Positions 42,861 through 50,805 of a DNA stretch of 64,000 bases are shown here, one piece after another; positions within the stretch are counted from its first letter, which is position 1, and each line of letters begins with the position of its first letter. Below the pieces are notes generated by a model. That model was given only the letters and a program-made list of their open reading frames with translations. It did no database searches and was not told where the DNA came from. Source of the DNA: Streptomyces sp. SDr-06 (lineage in GTDB: Bacteria > Actinomycetota > Actinomycetes > Streptomycetales > Streptomycetaceae). The position numbers and the translations under genes are program-made. The stretch is from positions 186,001 through 250,000 of the forward strand of contig NZ_QOLA01000008.1 of assembly GCF_003324565.1 (NCBI RefSeq), in the 5' to 3' direction.

Positions 42861-42985
42861 CCCTGGCCGCCCTGTGGGGGTGGCTGGGAGCGCGTCTCGG
42901 GCGCGAAACGGGGGGCAGGGCCGCCGGGAGGGGTGCAGGGGACGGAGTCCCCGCGGGGTCTGGGGCGGAGCCCCAGGAGCGGGAC

Positions 42986-43090
42986 AATCCAATCCCCGTC
43001 ACGGGTGGGTGGGTGGGGAACTCCCCCCGGGGGGTGGGAACCATCCAACCCCCGTCACGGGTGGGTGGGCAACTCCCCCCGGGGGAGGGG
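42986..43090 (+). repeat. Two tandem copies of a 56-bp repeat
   Basis: Both units read CAATCCAA/CCATCCAA, then CCCCGTCACGGGTGGGTGGG and AACTCCCCCCGGGG. The shared CCGTCACGGG starts at 42996 and 43052 (period 56). The second ends about 80 bp before the next coding start, so it may affect its leader. Confidence 0.8.
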
Positions 43091-43168
43091 GCGGGTGCCG
43101 TTCGGGGTATGGCGAGGCGAGGGGAGCTGACGTACCGTCAGGTCTGCCGTTCACGCCGGAGGTTGCCC

Positions 43169-44293
43169 ATGCCGCCCCAGGACCGCCCCGTCCCTCTCGA
43201 CGAGTACCCCATCCACCAGGCCCCGCTCTCGATGAAGCACGTCGTGACCGGCGACCGCAACGCCTACGACCGCTGCATCTTCCACGTCTTCGACCACCAC
43301 GGCCGCGCCCTGCTCATCGCGGGCCTCGGCGTCTACCCCAACACCGGGGTGATCGACGCCTACGCCACCCTCCGCGTGGGCGACCTGCTGCACGCCGTCC
43401 GTGCCTCCGACGCCCTCACGGACGACCGTATGAACCTCGCCGTCGGTCCCCTGCGGATCACCGTTGACGTCCCGCTGCGCCGCCTCGGCCTGCACTGCGC
43501 TCCCGATCCGGGCGACCCGGGTTCACTCTCGTACGACATCGTCTGGAACGCCGACTTCCCCGCGCTGTGGGAACCCCATCACGTGCAGCGCCGGGGGGAC
43601 CGGCTCACGCTGGAGGGGCGGCGGTTCGTGCAGGCGGGCCGGTGCGAGGGCGTGATCCGCGTCGGTGGCGAGGAGACGGCCGTGACGGCGGGGGAGTGGA
43701 CCGGGACGCGCGACCGCAGCTGGGGAGTGCGGCCGATCCCCGGCGAGGACGCCGGGCGCGGCGACGAGTACCGGCCCGAGGGCTTCCACTGGCTCTGGGT
43801 CCCGGCCCGGTTCGACGACCGGTTCGTGATGGTCGTCGCCCAGGAGGACGCCGACGGCTACCGCACCCTGAACGAGGCGGTACTGGTGCGCGACGGTCAC
43901 CCCGATGCCCAACTCGGCTGGCCCCAGGCCGACATCACCTACCGCCCCGGCACCCGCCACCCCGAACGCGCGGTCATCCACCTCACCGACAAGGCCCGCA
44001 AACCCCTCGAGCTCGGCGTCGAGGTCCTCGCCTCCTCGCCGCTGGCGGTCGGCGCCGGCTACCCGCCCGCCGACGGCTGGCAGCACGGCACCTGGCAGGG
44101 CCGCGGCTGGACCGACCGGCAGGTCTACGACCTGTCCGACCCGGCCGCCCACCCGATGGCCGCGTACGGAGTCACCGACCATGCCGCCCGCTTCACCCTC
44201 GACGGGCGGACCGGATACGGGATCTTCGAGCACGGCAGCTTCGGCCGCCACGACCCCAGCGGCTTCGCCGACTACACCTCCGTAGCCCCCTGA
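43169..44293 (+). CDS. Unknown conserved-looking protein, possibly a beta-barrel (DUF7064/7065-like)
   Basis: 374-residue cytoplasmic protein with no signal peptide. Repeated beta-strand-like stretches (RCIFHVFDHHGRALLIAGLGVYPNTGVIDAYATLRVGD; GFHWLWVPARFDDRFVMVVAQED; AARFTLDGRTGYGIFEHGSFGRHDPSGFADYTSVAP) and the pattern of a Trp/His-rich central segment recall lipocalin-like barrel proteins such as CrtC hydratases and the DUF7064/DUF7065 group. I cannot confirm. A phosphotransferase of the APH fold follows at 24 bp, and the pair is likely an operon. Function unknown. Confidence 0.7.
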   Translation: MPPQDRPVPLDEYPIHQAPLSMKHVVTGDRNAYDRCIFHVFDHHGRALLIAGLGVYPNTGVIDAYATLRVGDLLHAVRASDALTDDRMNLAVGPLRITVDVPLRRLGLHCAPDPGDPGSLSYDIVWNADFPALWEPHHVQRRGDRLTLEGRRFVQAGRCEGVIRVGGEETAVTAGEWTGTRDRSWGVRPIPGEDAGRGDEYRPEGFHWLWVPARFDDRFVMVVAQEDADGYRTLNEAVLVRDGHPDAQLGWPQADITYRPGTRHPERAVIHLTDKARKPLELGVEVLASSPLAVGAGYPPADGWQHGTWQGRGWTDRQVYDLSDPAAHPMAAYGVTDHAARFTLDGRTGYGIFEHGSFGRHDPSGFADYTSVAP

Positions 44294-44317
44294 GGCCCTC
44301 CGTGAAGGAGCACGCCC

Positions 44318-45418
44318 ATGGCCACCGCGCCCCGTCCCCGCACCTCCACCCGCGACCCCGAGGACGTCGGACGCCGCCTCACCGCCTGGCTGGACGCCCG
44401 GCTGCCCGGCGCACGCGTCGGTGACATCCGGGTGCCGTCCTCCAACGGCATGTCCAGCGAGACCCTCCTCTTCGACATCGAGCACCCCGACACCCCCGTC
44501 CGCGCCTGCGCCCTGCGGCTCGCCGCCGACCCGGCCGCGTACACCGTCTTCCCCGTGTACGACATGGGCCGTCAGTACCGCGTCATGCGCCTGGTCGCCG
44601 AGCACACCGACGTTCCCGTGCCGCGGGTGCGCTGGCTGGAAGAGGACCCCGAGCCGCTCGGCGCGCCGTTCTTCGTGATGGACCGGGCCGAGGGACGCGT
44701 CCCGCCGGACGTCATGCCCTACACCTACGAGGGCAACTGGCTGCACGCCGCCACCGACGCCGAGCGCGCCCGCCTCCAGGAGGGCACCGTGTCCGTGCTC
44801 GCGCGCCTGCACAGTCAATTCCCGCCAGGGGAAGCTGAGTTCCTGCTGCCGGACGCGAACCCCCGGGACTCCGCGCTGCGTCGGCACGTGGAGGCCCAAC
44901 GGGGCTACTACCGCTGGGTGGTTGAGGGAGTTCCGCGCTCACCCCTCATTGAGGCGGCCTTCGACTGGCTCGACGCGCACTGGCCCGCGGACGAGGGGCC
45001 CTCGGTCCTCACCTGGGGAGACGCGCGCATCGGCAACATCGTCTACGACGGCTTCGACCCGGCGGCCGTCCTCGACTGGGAGATGGCCGCCTGCGGCCCG
45101 CGCGAACTCGACCTCGGCTGGACCGTCTATCTGCACCGCTTCTTCCAGGACCTGACGGTGGCCTTCGGCCAGCCGGGTCTCCCCGGCTTCCTGCGCCGCG
45201 AGGACATCGAGCGACGCTACGCCGAACTCACCGGCCACACCCCGCGCGACATGGAGTTCCACACCCTGTACGCGGCGCTGCGGCACGCCGTGGTCATGCT
45301 CCGGATCGCCTACCGGCAGCTGCACTTCGGCGAGGTCGAGCCGCCCGCGGACCCGGACGCGCTGATCATGCACCGGGCCAGTCTTGAGGCCATGGTGCAG
45401 GGTACGTACTGGAGTTGA
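44318..45418 (+). CDS. APH-fold phosphotransferase family protein
   Basis: 366-residue kinase-like protein resembling the ACAD10/11-type phosphotransferases. N-lobe: SNGMSSETLLFDIEH, ACALRLA with a candidate ATP-lysine position occupied by Arg. C-lobe: catalytic loop LTWGDARIGNIVYD (Asp of HGD kept, His replaced by Trp) and metal-binding AVLDWEMA. Likely phosphorylates a small hydroxylated or amine substrate; many relatives take hydroxyacyl-CoA. The Trp for His substitution is common in this branch. ATG start 24 bp after the previous gene. Confidence 0.82.
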   Translation: MATAPRPRTSTRDPEDVGRRLTAWLDARLPGARVGDIRVPSSNGMSSETLLFDIEHPDTPVRACALRLAADPAAYTVFPVYDMGRQYRVMRLVAEHTDVPVPRVRWLEEDPEPLGAPFFVMDRAEGRVPPDVMPYTYEGNWLHAATDAERARLQEGTVSVLARLHSQFPPGEAEFLLPDANPRDSALRRHVEAQRGYYRWVVEGVPRSPLIEAAFDWLDAHWPADEGPSVLTWGDARIGNIVYDGFDPAAVLDWEMAACGPRELDLGWTVYLHRFFQDLTVAFGQPGLPGFLRREDIERRYAELTGHTPRDMEFHTLYAALRHAVVMLRIAYRQLHFGEVEPPADPDALIMHRASLEAMVQGTYWS

Positions 45419-45427
45419 GCGCTCGTC

Positions 45428-45456
45428 GGCCGGACGCCCCCCTGTGGCGTCCGGCC
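45428..45456. terminator. Bidirectional terminator
   Basis: GGCCGGACGC-N9-GCGTCCGGCC, perfect 10-bp stem between the convergent phosphotransferase and the next minus-strand gene. Confidence 0.75.
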
Positions 45457-45475
45457 CGCGGAGCCTGTCGCGCGC

Positions 45476-45898
45476 TCAGGCGGCGCGGCGCATCTGCGGC
45501 ACGCGCAGCGGGCGCGAGCCCGGTCCCCCGACGTGCGAGAACGGCTGGGTGCGCCAGTCCAGCCCCTGCGGGAGCGTGAGCAGCAGCGCGGTGTCCTGCT
45601 CCTGGACGTCGAGCGACTCGTCCGCCGCCTTCGCCTCCGCCGCGGGACGCCCGGTCCCGGCGCACACGGTCAGGACGAACGGGTTCCACGGGCTGGGGCA
45701 CAGGGCGTGCTCGGGCAGCTCGTCCTCGTCGGCGAGCAGCGCGATCGGCTGGGCGCAGTCCGGGCAGACCACCCGGTACATCTCGAAGGTGTCGTACGCG
45801 TCGAGCGAGTCGTCCTCGTCGACGAGCTCGGCGATATCGACAGGGTCCGGTTCGGTACGTTCACGTTCCGTACGTCCGGTGCGCTTGGGATTCTGCAT
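45476..45898 (-). CDS. Hypothetical protein with a zinc-ribbon-like CxxC
   Basis: 140-residue acidic cytoplasmic protein. An acidic N-half (DPVDIAELVDEDDSLDAYDTFEMY) is followed by VVCPDCAQPIALLADEDELPEHALCP, in which CxxC and a later Cys could hold zinc, and a C-terminal basic tail. Start chosen at the ATG with GGGGGAG 8 bp upstream; the longer upstream frame is unlikely. No family recognised. It is divergent from an Lrp regulator with 203 bp between. Confidence 0.7.
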   Translation of the reverse strand: MQNPKRTGRTERERTEPDPVDIAELVDEDDSLDAYDTFEMYRVVCPDCAQPIALLADEDELPEHALCPSPWNPFVLTVCAGTGRPAAEAKAADESLDVQEQDTALLLTLPQGLDWRTQPFSHVGGPGSRPLRVPQMRRAA

Positions 45899-46101
45899 TG
45901 GGACACTCCCCCTCGGGTGGGCCGGCATTGCGCCGCGGCCGCGACCAAAGCAAGCACTTCCCGCCAGGCCGTGGCGATAACCACGAGGCCCCCGCCGAGC
46001 CGTCCGCAAACCTGTGGCGTTCGTCACATGCCGCCCGCAGGTGCCGATTCGGGCGCCGCCCGACTGTGCCGGAAGCGACCCGGGGCAATAGGTTGATCGC
46101 C

Positions 46102-46542
46102 ATGGAGGAGCTGGACCGTCAGATTGTGGATCTGCTCGTCAAGGACGGGCGGATGAGCTACACCGACCTGGGCAAGGCCACCGGCCTGTCCACCTCGGCG
46201 GTGCACCAGCGGGTACGCCGTCTCGAACAGCGCGGTGTCATCCGCGGCTACGCCGCTGTCGTGGACCCCGAGGCGGTGGGCCTGCCGCTGACCGCGTTCA
46301 TCTCGGTCAAACCCTTCGACCCCAGCGCCCCCGACGACATCGCGGAGCGGCTGGCGGGCGTGCCGGAGCTGGAGGCCTGCCACAGCGTGGCCGGGGACGA
46401 GAACTACATCCTCAAGGTGCGGGTGGCGACCCCGCTGGAGCTGGAGCACCTGCTGACCCGCATCCGCACCCTGGCCGGCGTCTCGACCCGTACCACCGTC
46501 GTCCTGTCCACCCCGTACGAGGCGCGGCCGCCGCACATCTGA
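46102..46542 (+). CDS. Lrp/AsnC family transcriptional regulator (second in window)
   Basis: 146-residue regulator: winged HTH at about 4-46 (LDRQIVDLLVKDGRMSYTDLGKATGLSTSAVHQRVRRLEQRG) and a RAM domain (about 60-140, SVAGDENYILKVRVATPLELEHLLTRI). It sits near a hypothetical CxxC protein and an amidohydrolase but far from transport genes. Amino-acid sensing is expected; target unknown. Its 3' end shows a partial 100-bp duplication (separate entry). Confidence 0.9.
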   Translation: MEELDRQIVDLLVKDGRMSYTDLGKATGLSTSAVHQRVRRLEQRGVIRGYAAVVDPEAVGLPLTAFISVKPFDPSAPDDIAERLAGVPELEACHSVAGDENYILKVRVATPLELEHLLTRIRTLAGVSTRTTVVLSTPYEARPPHI

Positions 46543-46640
46543 GCCGTCCCGGCGGGGCGGCCGCGCGCCCGTCCACGCCCGACGGGCGCGGCCGCCGCGC
46601 ATCCGGCCCACCCCGTACGGGGCGTGGCCGCCGCGTCTTT
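46508..46640 (+). repeat. Short duplicated segments at the 3' end of the second lrp gene
   Basis: The element GGCG[CT]GGCCGCCGC starts at 46521 (in the gene), 46585 and 46621, and CCACCCCGTACG recurs at exactly 100-bp distance (46508 and 46608). A hairpin of about 15 bp with a 2-nt bulge (46557-46595) lies between, probably the lrp terminator. Confidence 0.65.
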
Positions 46641-46651
46641 AGGCTGTCTCC

Positions 46652-48298
46652 ATGAGTTCCGCGAGTTCCGCACCCGAAGAGACCGCCCACCGCACCGTCC
46701 TGCTGCGCGGGGGCGACGTGCACAGCCCCGCCGACCCCTTCGCCACCGCGATGGTCGTCGAGCGCGGACACGTGGCCTGGGTCGGCTCGGAAGGCGCCGC
46801 GGACGCCTTCGCGGGCGGGGTGGACGAGGTCGTCGACCTCGAAGGCGCCCTGGTCACCCCGGCGTTCACCGACGCACATGTGCACACCACCGCCACCGGC
46901 CTGGCCCTGACCGGCCTCGACCTGACCCCGGCCCGCACCCTGGCCGAGGCCCTCGACGCCGTACGCGCCCACGCCGCCGCCCGCCCCGAGGACCGGGTGC
47001 TGCTCGGTCACGGCTGGGACGCCGCCCGCTGGCCCGAGCGGCGCCACCCCTCGCGCGCCGAACTCGACGCCGCCACCGGCGGGCGCCCGCTCTACCTGCC
47101 CCGCGTCGACGTCCACTCGGCCGTCGTCACCACCGCCCTGCTCGACCTCGTCCCCGGCGTCCGTGACCTGGCCGGATACCGGGACGGCGAGCCGCTCACC
47201 GGTGCCGCGCACCACGCGGTGCGGGCCGCCGCGCACGGCGCGGTCACCCCGCGCCAGCGCACCGAGGCGCAGCGCGCGGCCCTGCGGCACGCCGCCTCCC
47301 TGGGCATCGGCAGCGTCCACGAGTGCGGCGGCCCCGAGATCTCCGACGAGGACGACTTCACCTCGCTGCTGAGGCTGTCGCGCGAGGAGGCCGGGCCGCG
47401 GGTGTTCGGCTACTGGGCCGAGCGCGTCACCGGGGCCAAGGACGCCGATCGCATCCGCGAACTCGGTGCGGTGGGCGCGGCCGGAGACCTCTTCGTGGAC
47501 GGCTCGCTCGGCTCCCACACCGCCTGCCTGCACGCCCCGTACGCGGACGCCCCGCACACCGGGACCGGCCACCTGGACGTGGCCGGCATCGCCGCCCATG
47601 TGGCTGCCTGTACCGAGGCGGGAATCCAGGCGGGCTTCCACGCGATCGGTGACGCCGCCGTCACCGCCGTCGTCGAGGGAGTCCGGGCCGCCGCCGAGCA
47701 GGTGGGCCTCGCCCGGATCAGGGCCGCCCGGCACCGCGTCGAGCACGCCGAGATGCTCACCCCCGCCACGATCGCCGCCTTCGCCGAGCTCGGCCTCACG
47801 GCCTCCGTGCAGCCCGCGTTCGACGCGGTGTGGGGCGGCGAGGAAGGCATGTACGCCGAGCGGCTCGGCGTCGAGCGGGCCCGCACCCTCAACCCGTACG
47901 CGGCCCTGCTGCGGGCCGGGGTGCCGCTCGCCTTCGGCTCCGACTCGCCGGTGACCCCGCTCGACCCGTGGGGGACGGTGCGCGCGGCCGCCTTCCACCG
48001 CACCGCCGAGCACCGGATCTCGGCCCGGGCCGCCTTCACCGCCCACACCCGGGGCGGCTGGCGAGCCCTCGGCCGGGACGACGCGGGCACCCTGGTGCCC
48101 GGGGCTCCGGCCGACTACGCCATCTGGCGCGCCGAAGAACTGGTGGTCCAGGCCCCGGACGACCGGGTGGCCCGCTGGTCCACCGACCCGCGCTCGGGCA
48201 CCCCGGGCCTGCCCGACCTCACGCCGGGCGCGGCCCTGCCGGTCTGTCTGCGCACCGTGGTGTTCGGACAAACGGTATTCGAGCGGCCGAACGAGTGA
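46652..48298 (+). CDS. YtcJ-like amidohydrolase
   Basis: 548-residue metal-dependent hydrolase of the amidohydrolase_3 group. TIM-barrel metal ligands are visible: HVHT in FTDAHVHTTATG, then a His in GFHAIGDAA, HRVEHAEML and the Asp in FGSDSPVTPLDPW. An N- and C-terminal beta-domain flanks the barrel (VLLRGGDVHSPADPF; GTLVPGAPADYAIW). YtcJ relatives hydrolyse formamides and other amides; the substrate is unknown. Monocistronic by spacing, 109 bp after lrp. Confidence 0.87.
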   Translation: MSSASSAPEETAHRTVLLRGGDVHSPADPFATAMVVERGHVAWVGSEGAADAFAGGVDEVVDLEGALVTPAFTDAHVHTTATGLALTGLDLTPARTLAEALDAVRAHAAARPEDRVLLGHGWDAARWPERRHPSRAELDAATGGRPLYLPRVDVHSAVVTTALLDLVPGVRDLAGYRDGEPLTGAAHHAVRAAAHGAVTPRQRTEAQRAALRHAASLGIGSVHECGGPEISDEDDFTSLLRLSREEAGPRVFGYWAERVTGAKDADRIRELGAVGAAGDLFVDGSLGSHTACLHAPYADAPHTGTGHLDVAGIAAHVAACTEAGIQAGFHAIGDAAVTAVVEGVRAAAEQVGLARIRAARHRVEHAEMLTPATIAAFAELGLTASVQPAFDAVWGGEEGMYAERLGVERARTLNPYAALLRAGVPLAFGSDSPVTPLDPWGTVRAAAFHRTAEHRISARAAFTAHTRGGWRALGRDDAGTLVPGAPADYAIWRAEELVVQAPDDRVARWSTDPRSGTPGLPDLTPGAALPVCLRTVVFGQTVFERPNE

Positions 48299-48409
48299 CA
48301 TAGGGACAATTCGTACCGTTGGCGGACGGCCGTCACGGCATCGCCACGACCTGCGGATCTTCGGCACTGGCCTGGTGATTTGAAAAAACGTCGCAGCTCA
48401 CACCGCTGT

Positions 48410-48439
48410 TGACAGAAAGCGCCCAGGGGCCGGTAGGTT
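48410..48439 (+). promoter_or_regulatory. HrdB-type promoter upstream of ppm1
   Basis: -35 TTGACA (48410-48415) exactly matches consensus; -10 TAGGTT (48434-48439) lies 18 bp away. Such a complete -35 is rare in this window. Transcription would start near 48446, leaving a 420-nt leader. Confidence 0.65.
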
Positions 48440-48513
48440 CGGCCGAGTCCACCACAGGACGTCCGACCGGTTAAAACCTCCACGCAGTCGTCGAACGCCG
48501 CTGGGTCATGGGG

Positions 48514-48536
48514 CGGGGTGCCGCACCGGCACCCCG
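48514..48536 (+). other. Perfect 10-bp hairpin in the ppm1 leader
   Basis: CGGGGTGCCG-CAC-CGGCACCCCG. No T-run follows. May end a short transcript from the upstream promoter or be part of a structured RNA. Confidence 0.55.
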
Positions 48537-48872
48537 TCACTGGGAGCCAGGTTCAGCGCCCGCGCCTCGGGGGCGAGGGAAGGTTTCAGCCGTGAGGGTG
48601 TCCCCCCTGCCCCTGCGGGCCCCGGGGACGGTGCGACCCGGGTGGGGCCCGGTCGCTCAGTAGACAACGGCTCTCGGTCGACCCGCAGCCAGCGGGTCCC
48701 AGGTCGGCCCGAAGGGCGCCGGGCCCCGGTACCGACACGTTCCCCACTTCCGGCATTCCGGCGGATCCCCGCCGCCATCCGGGCGCATCCGACACCACGC
48801 ACCCTCGCGGTGCGGCCTGATCACGACCGCTCGCTATGGTGGACCTCTGCGTACGGACAATAAGGGGCAGCA

Positions 48873-49640
48873 GTGAACGACGGCGGTCAGAGGCGGTACG
48901 GCCCGCTGGGCAAAGCCTTGGTGATCATTCCGACCTACAACGAGGCGGAGAACATCAAGCCGATCGTCGCCCGCGTCAGAGCGGCGGTCCCCGAGGCCCA
49001 CATTCTGGTCGCCGACGACAACAGCCCTGACGGCACGGGCAAGTTCGCCGACGAGATCGCGGCCGAGGACGACCAGGTGCACGTGCTGCACCGCAAGGGC
49101 AAGGAAGGCCTCGGCGCGGCCTACCTGGCGGGCTTCCGCTGGGGCATCGAGCACGACTACGGCGTGCTCGTCGAGATGGACGCCGACGGCTCCCACCAGC
49201 CCGAGGAACTGCCCCGGCTGCTCACCGCCCTCAAGGGCGCCGACCTGGTGCTCGGCTCCCGTTGGGTGCCCGGCGGCCGGATCGTGAACTGGCCCAAGTA
49301 CCGCGAGTTCATCTCGCGCGGCGGCTCCACCTACTCCCGGCTGCTCCTCGGCGTCCCGATCCGCGACGTCACCGGCGGCTACCGGGCCTTCCGCCGCGAG
49401 ACCCTCGAAGGCCTCGGCCTCGACGAGGTCGCCTCCGCCGGCTACTGCTTCCAGGTCGACCTGGCCCGCCGCGCGGTCGGCGCCGGCTTCCATGTGGTCG
49501 AGGTACCCATCACGTTCGTCGAGCGCGAACGCGGCGACTCGAAGATGAGCAACGACATCCTGGTCGAGGCGCTCTGGCGGGTCACGGCCTGGGGCGTCGG
49601 CTCGCGCGCCAACAAACTCCTGGGCCGCAAGCCTTCGTGA
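48873..49640 (+). CDS. ppm1: Polyprenol monophosphomannose synthase
   Basis: 255-residue GT2 enzyme that transfers mannose from GDP-mannose to polyprenyl phosphate, the donor for protein O-mannosylation and lipoglycan synthesis. GT-A motifs: ALVIIPTYNEAENI, ADDNSPDGTG, GLGAAYLAGFRWG, VEMDADGSHQPEELPRL with DAD, and DVTGGYRAFRRETL. There is no membrane domain, as in other free-standing Ppm proteins of Streptomyces. GTG start. The S. coelicolor homologue (SCO1423) is required for phage phiC31 infection. Confidence 0.93.
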   Translation: MNDGGQRRYGPLGKALVIIPTYNEAENIKPIVARVRAAVPEAHILVADDNSPDGTGKFADEIAAEDDQVHVLHRKGKEGLGAAYLAGFRWGIEHDYGVLVEMDADGSHQPEELPRLLTALKGADLVLGSRWVPGGRIVNWPKYREFISRGGSTYSRLLLGVPIRDVTGGYRAFRRETLEGLGLDEVASAGYCFQVDLARRAVGAGFHVVEVPITFVERERGDSKMSNDILVEALWRVTAWGVGSRANKLLGRKPS

Positions 49641-49700
49641 CCAGGGCGTACTGATCCGCTCCTTACGCCGTCCGGATCGGCTCCCAGGCACACTGGGAGC

Positions 49701-50270
49701 ATGACGACCGGCACTCCGCCTCCCACCGAAGCTCCCAAGCGCTCGCGCGCCCGCACCTTCGTCCCTCTGGGGATCGCCGCCTGGCTGGTCCTGGAGATCT
49801 GGCTGCTCACCGTGGTGGCCGGAGCGACCAGCGGCCTCACGGTCCTGCTGCTGCTCATCGGCGGCCTGCTGCTCGGCAGTTACGTCATCAAGCGGGCCGG
49901 GCGCCGCGCCTTCCGCAACCTCACCCGGACGTTCCAGCAGGAGCAGTCCGGGGCCGCCCCGCAGGCTGCCGGGCCGGGCGGCGAGGGCAACGCGCTCACG
50001 ATGCTGGGCGGTCTGCTGCTGATCATCCCCGGCTTCGTCTCGGACGCCCTGGGGCTGCTCTGCCTGGTGCCGCCGGTACGGAAGTTCGTGGCCCGGCGCG
50101 CCGAGCGCTCGCTGCGCGAGCGGATGCGGACCGCCGCTCCGGGCAGCTTCGGCGACGCCTTCCAGCAGGCCCGCATCCACTACCCGGACGGCAAGGTCGT
50201 GCCCGGCGAGGTCGTCCGGGACGACGCCCCGCGCGAGGACCTGGGTCCGCGCCCACCGCTGACACCCTGA
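49701..50270 (+). CDS. fxsA: FxsA family membrane protein
   Basis: 189-residue protein with about four hydrophobic segments, and the FxsA layout: PLGIAAWLVLEIWLLTVVAGATSGLTVLLLLIGGLLLGSYVIKR and ALTMLGGLLLIIPGFVSDALGLLCLVPPVRKFV (each under one domain). Hydrophilic ends. E. coli FxsA interferes with phage F exclusion; the general role is unknown. 60 bp after ppm1, probably same transcript, and ends before an extraordinary 27-bp palindrome. Confidence 0.85.
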   Translation: MTTGTPPPTEAPKRSRARTFVPLGIAAWLVLEIWLLTVVAGATSGLTVLLLLIGGLLLGSYVIKRAGRRAFRNLTRTFQQEQSGAAPQAAGPGGEGNALTMLGGLLLIIPGFVSDALGLLCLVPPVRKFVARRAERSLRERMRTAAPGSFGDAFQQARIHYPDGKVVPGEVVRDDAPREDLGPRPPLTP

Positions 50271-50291
50271 CCGGGACCGGTTGTGGTTCCG

Positions 50292-50347
50292 GCACAAAGC
50301 TGAGGGCCGGTCACACCATCTGGTGTGACCGGCCCTCAGCTTTGTGC
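50292..50347. terminator. Perfect 27-bp inverted repeat (bidirectional terminator), fxsA / rbpA
   Basis: Positions 50292-50318 and 50321-50347 are exact reverse complements (27 of 27) around a 2-nt loop TC. The arms begin GCACAAAGCTGAGGGCC. It lies between the convergent fxsA and rbpA stops and ends in A/T-containing arms, so each strand carries a TTT-ended hairpin. Confidence 0.9.
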
Positions 50348-50369
50348 GCTGTATCGCCGAACTGTGCGA

Positions 50370-50744
50370 TCAGGCGGACTTGCGGCTGTCGCGCGGATGC
50401 ACGGCAATGTTCATGGTGCCGGAACGAAGGACCTCCAGCCTCTCGGCCAGAACCTCCTCCAGCTCCTCGCGGGTGCGCCGCTCCATGAGCATGTCCCAGT
50501 GCGTACGCGCGGGCTTGCCCTTCTTCTCCTCAGGACCGTCGCCGTCCACCAGGAGTGCGGGGGCCCCGCAGACCTTGCACTCCCACTCCGGCGGGATCTC
50601 CGCCTCCACCGAGAAGGGCATCTCAAAGCGATGTCCCTTCTCGCATGCGTACTCCACGGCCTGGCGCGGGGCCAGATCGATGCCGCGGTCGGTCTCGTAG
50701 CTGGTCACCACGAGGCGCGTGCCGCGAAGAGCTCGCTCACTCAT
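50370..50744 (-). CDS. rbpA: RNA polymerase-binding protein RbpA
   Basis: 124-residue actinobacterial RNA polymerase activator that binds HrdB-type sigma factors and stabilises open complex. The zinc-binding core has Cys34, His38, Cys56 and Cys59 (YACEKGHRF and ECKVCG). The C-terminal sigma-interaction domain includes RTHWDMLMERRTREELEEVL with the Met-rich helix. ATG start. A SigR promoter upstream means it rises under thiol stress, as known for S. coelicolor SCO1421. It is the clearest genus marker in the window. Confidence 0.97.
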   Translation of the reverse strand: MSERALRGTRLVVTSYETDRGIDLAPRQAVEYACEKGHRFEMPFSVEAEIPPEWECKVCGAPALLVDGDGPEEKKGKPARTHWDMLMERRTREELEEVLAERLEVLRSGTMNIAVHPRDSRKSA

Positions 50745-50805
50745 GAATCGTGCCTCCCGGGCTTGTCGCCCACAGGACAGGTGTCACTGTCGTCGTCATC
50801 CGGTC

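Larger units (their letters stand above)
42084..43168. other. 1.1-kb gene-free repeat-rich region
   Basis: No protein-coding signal is seen. The tract starts with the dehydrogenase terminator, then a GC-rich stretch with hairpin CCGGGCC/GGCCCGG (about 42128-42155), three 100-bp tandem repeats (42580-42860), a short hairpin TGGGGC-GGA-GCCCCA (42961-42975), and two 56-bp repeats (42986-43090). Long open frames here are composition artefacts. Confidence 0.7.
48299..48872 (+). other. 574-bp intergenic region with consensus promoter and highly structured leader before ppm1
   Basis: A consensus-like promoter (48410-48439) is followed by about 430 nt with no open gene but multiple strong hairpins, including a perfect 10-bp stem (48514-48536). 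It is either a long 5' leader of ppm1 or an independent small RNA. I do not recognise a known riboswitch or RNA family: it lacks the core motifs of RFN, B12, TPP, SAM, M-box, ydaO, tmRNA, SRP and RNase P. Confidence 0.6.

Noticed and set aside
42580..43090. CRISPR-like array
   Set aside because: Only three and two units, too long, no spacer/repeat structure, no cas genes.
42545..43130. Long open frames in the repeat tract, including an extension of the 43169 gene upstream
   Set aside because: The translation is cyclic (low complexity repeats at 100-bp period), so the start was placed at the ATG after the repeats.
48299..48872. A known riboswitch or housekeeping RNA upstream of ppm1
   Set aside because: I could not find the conserved cores of RFN, cobalamin, TPP, SAM, M-box, ydaO, tmRNA, SRP or RNase P; kept only as an unassigned structured leader.
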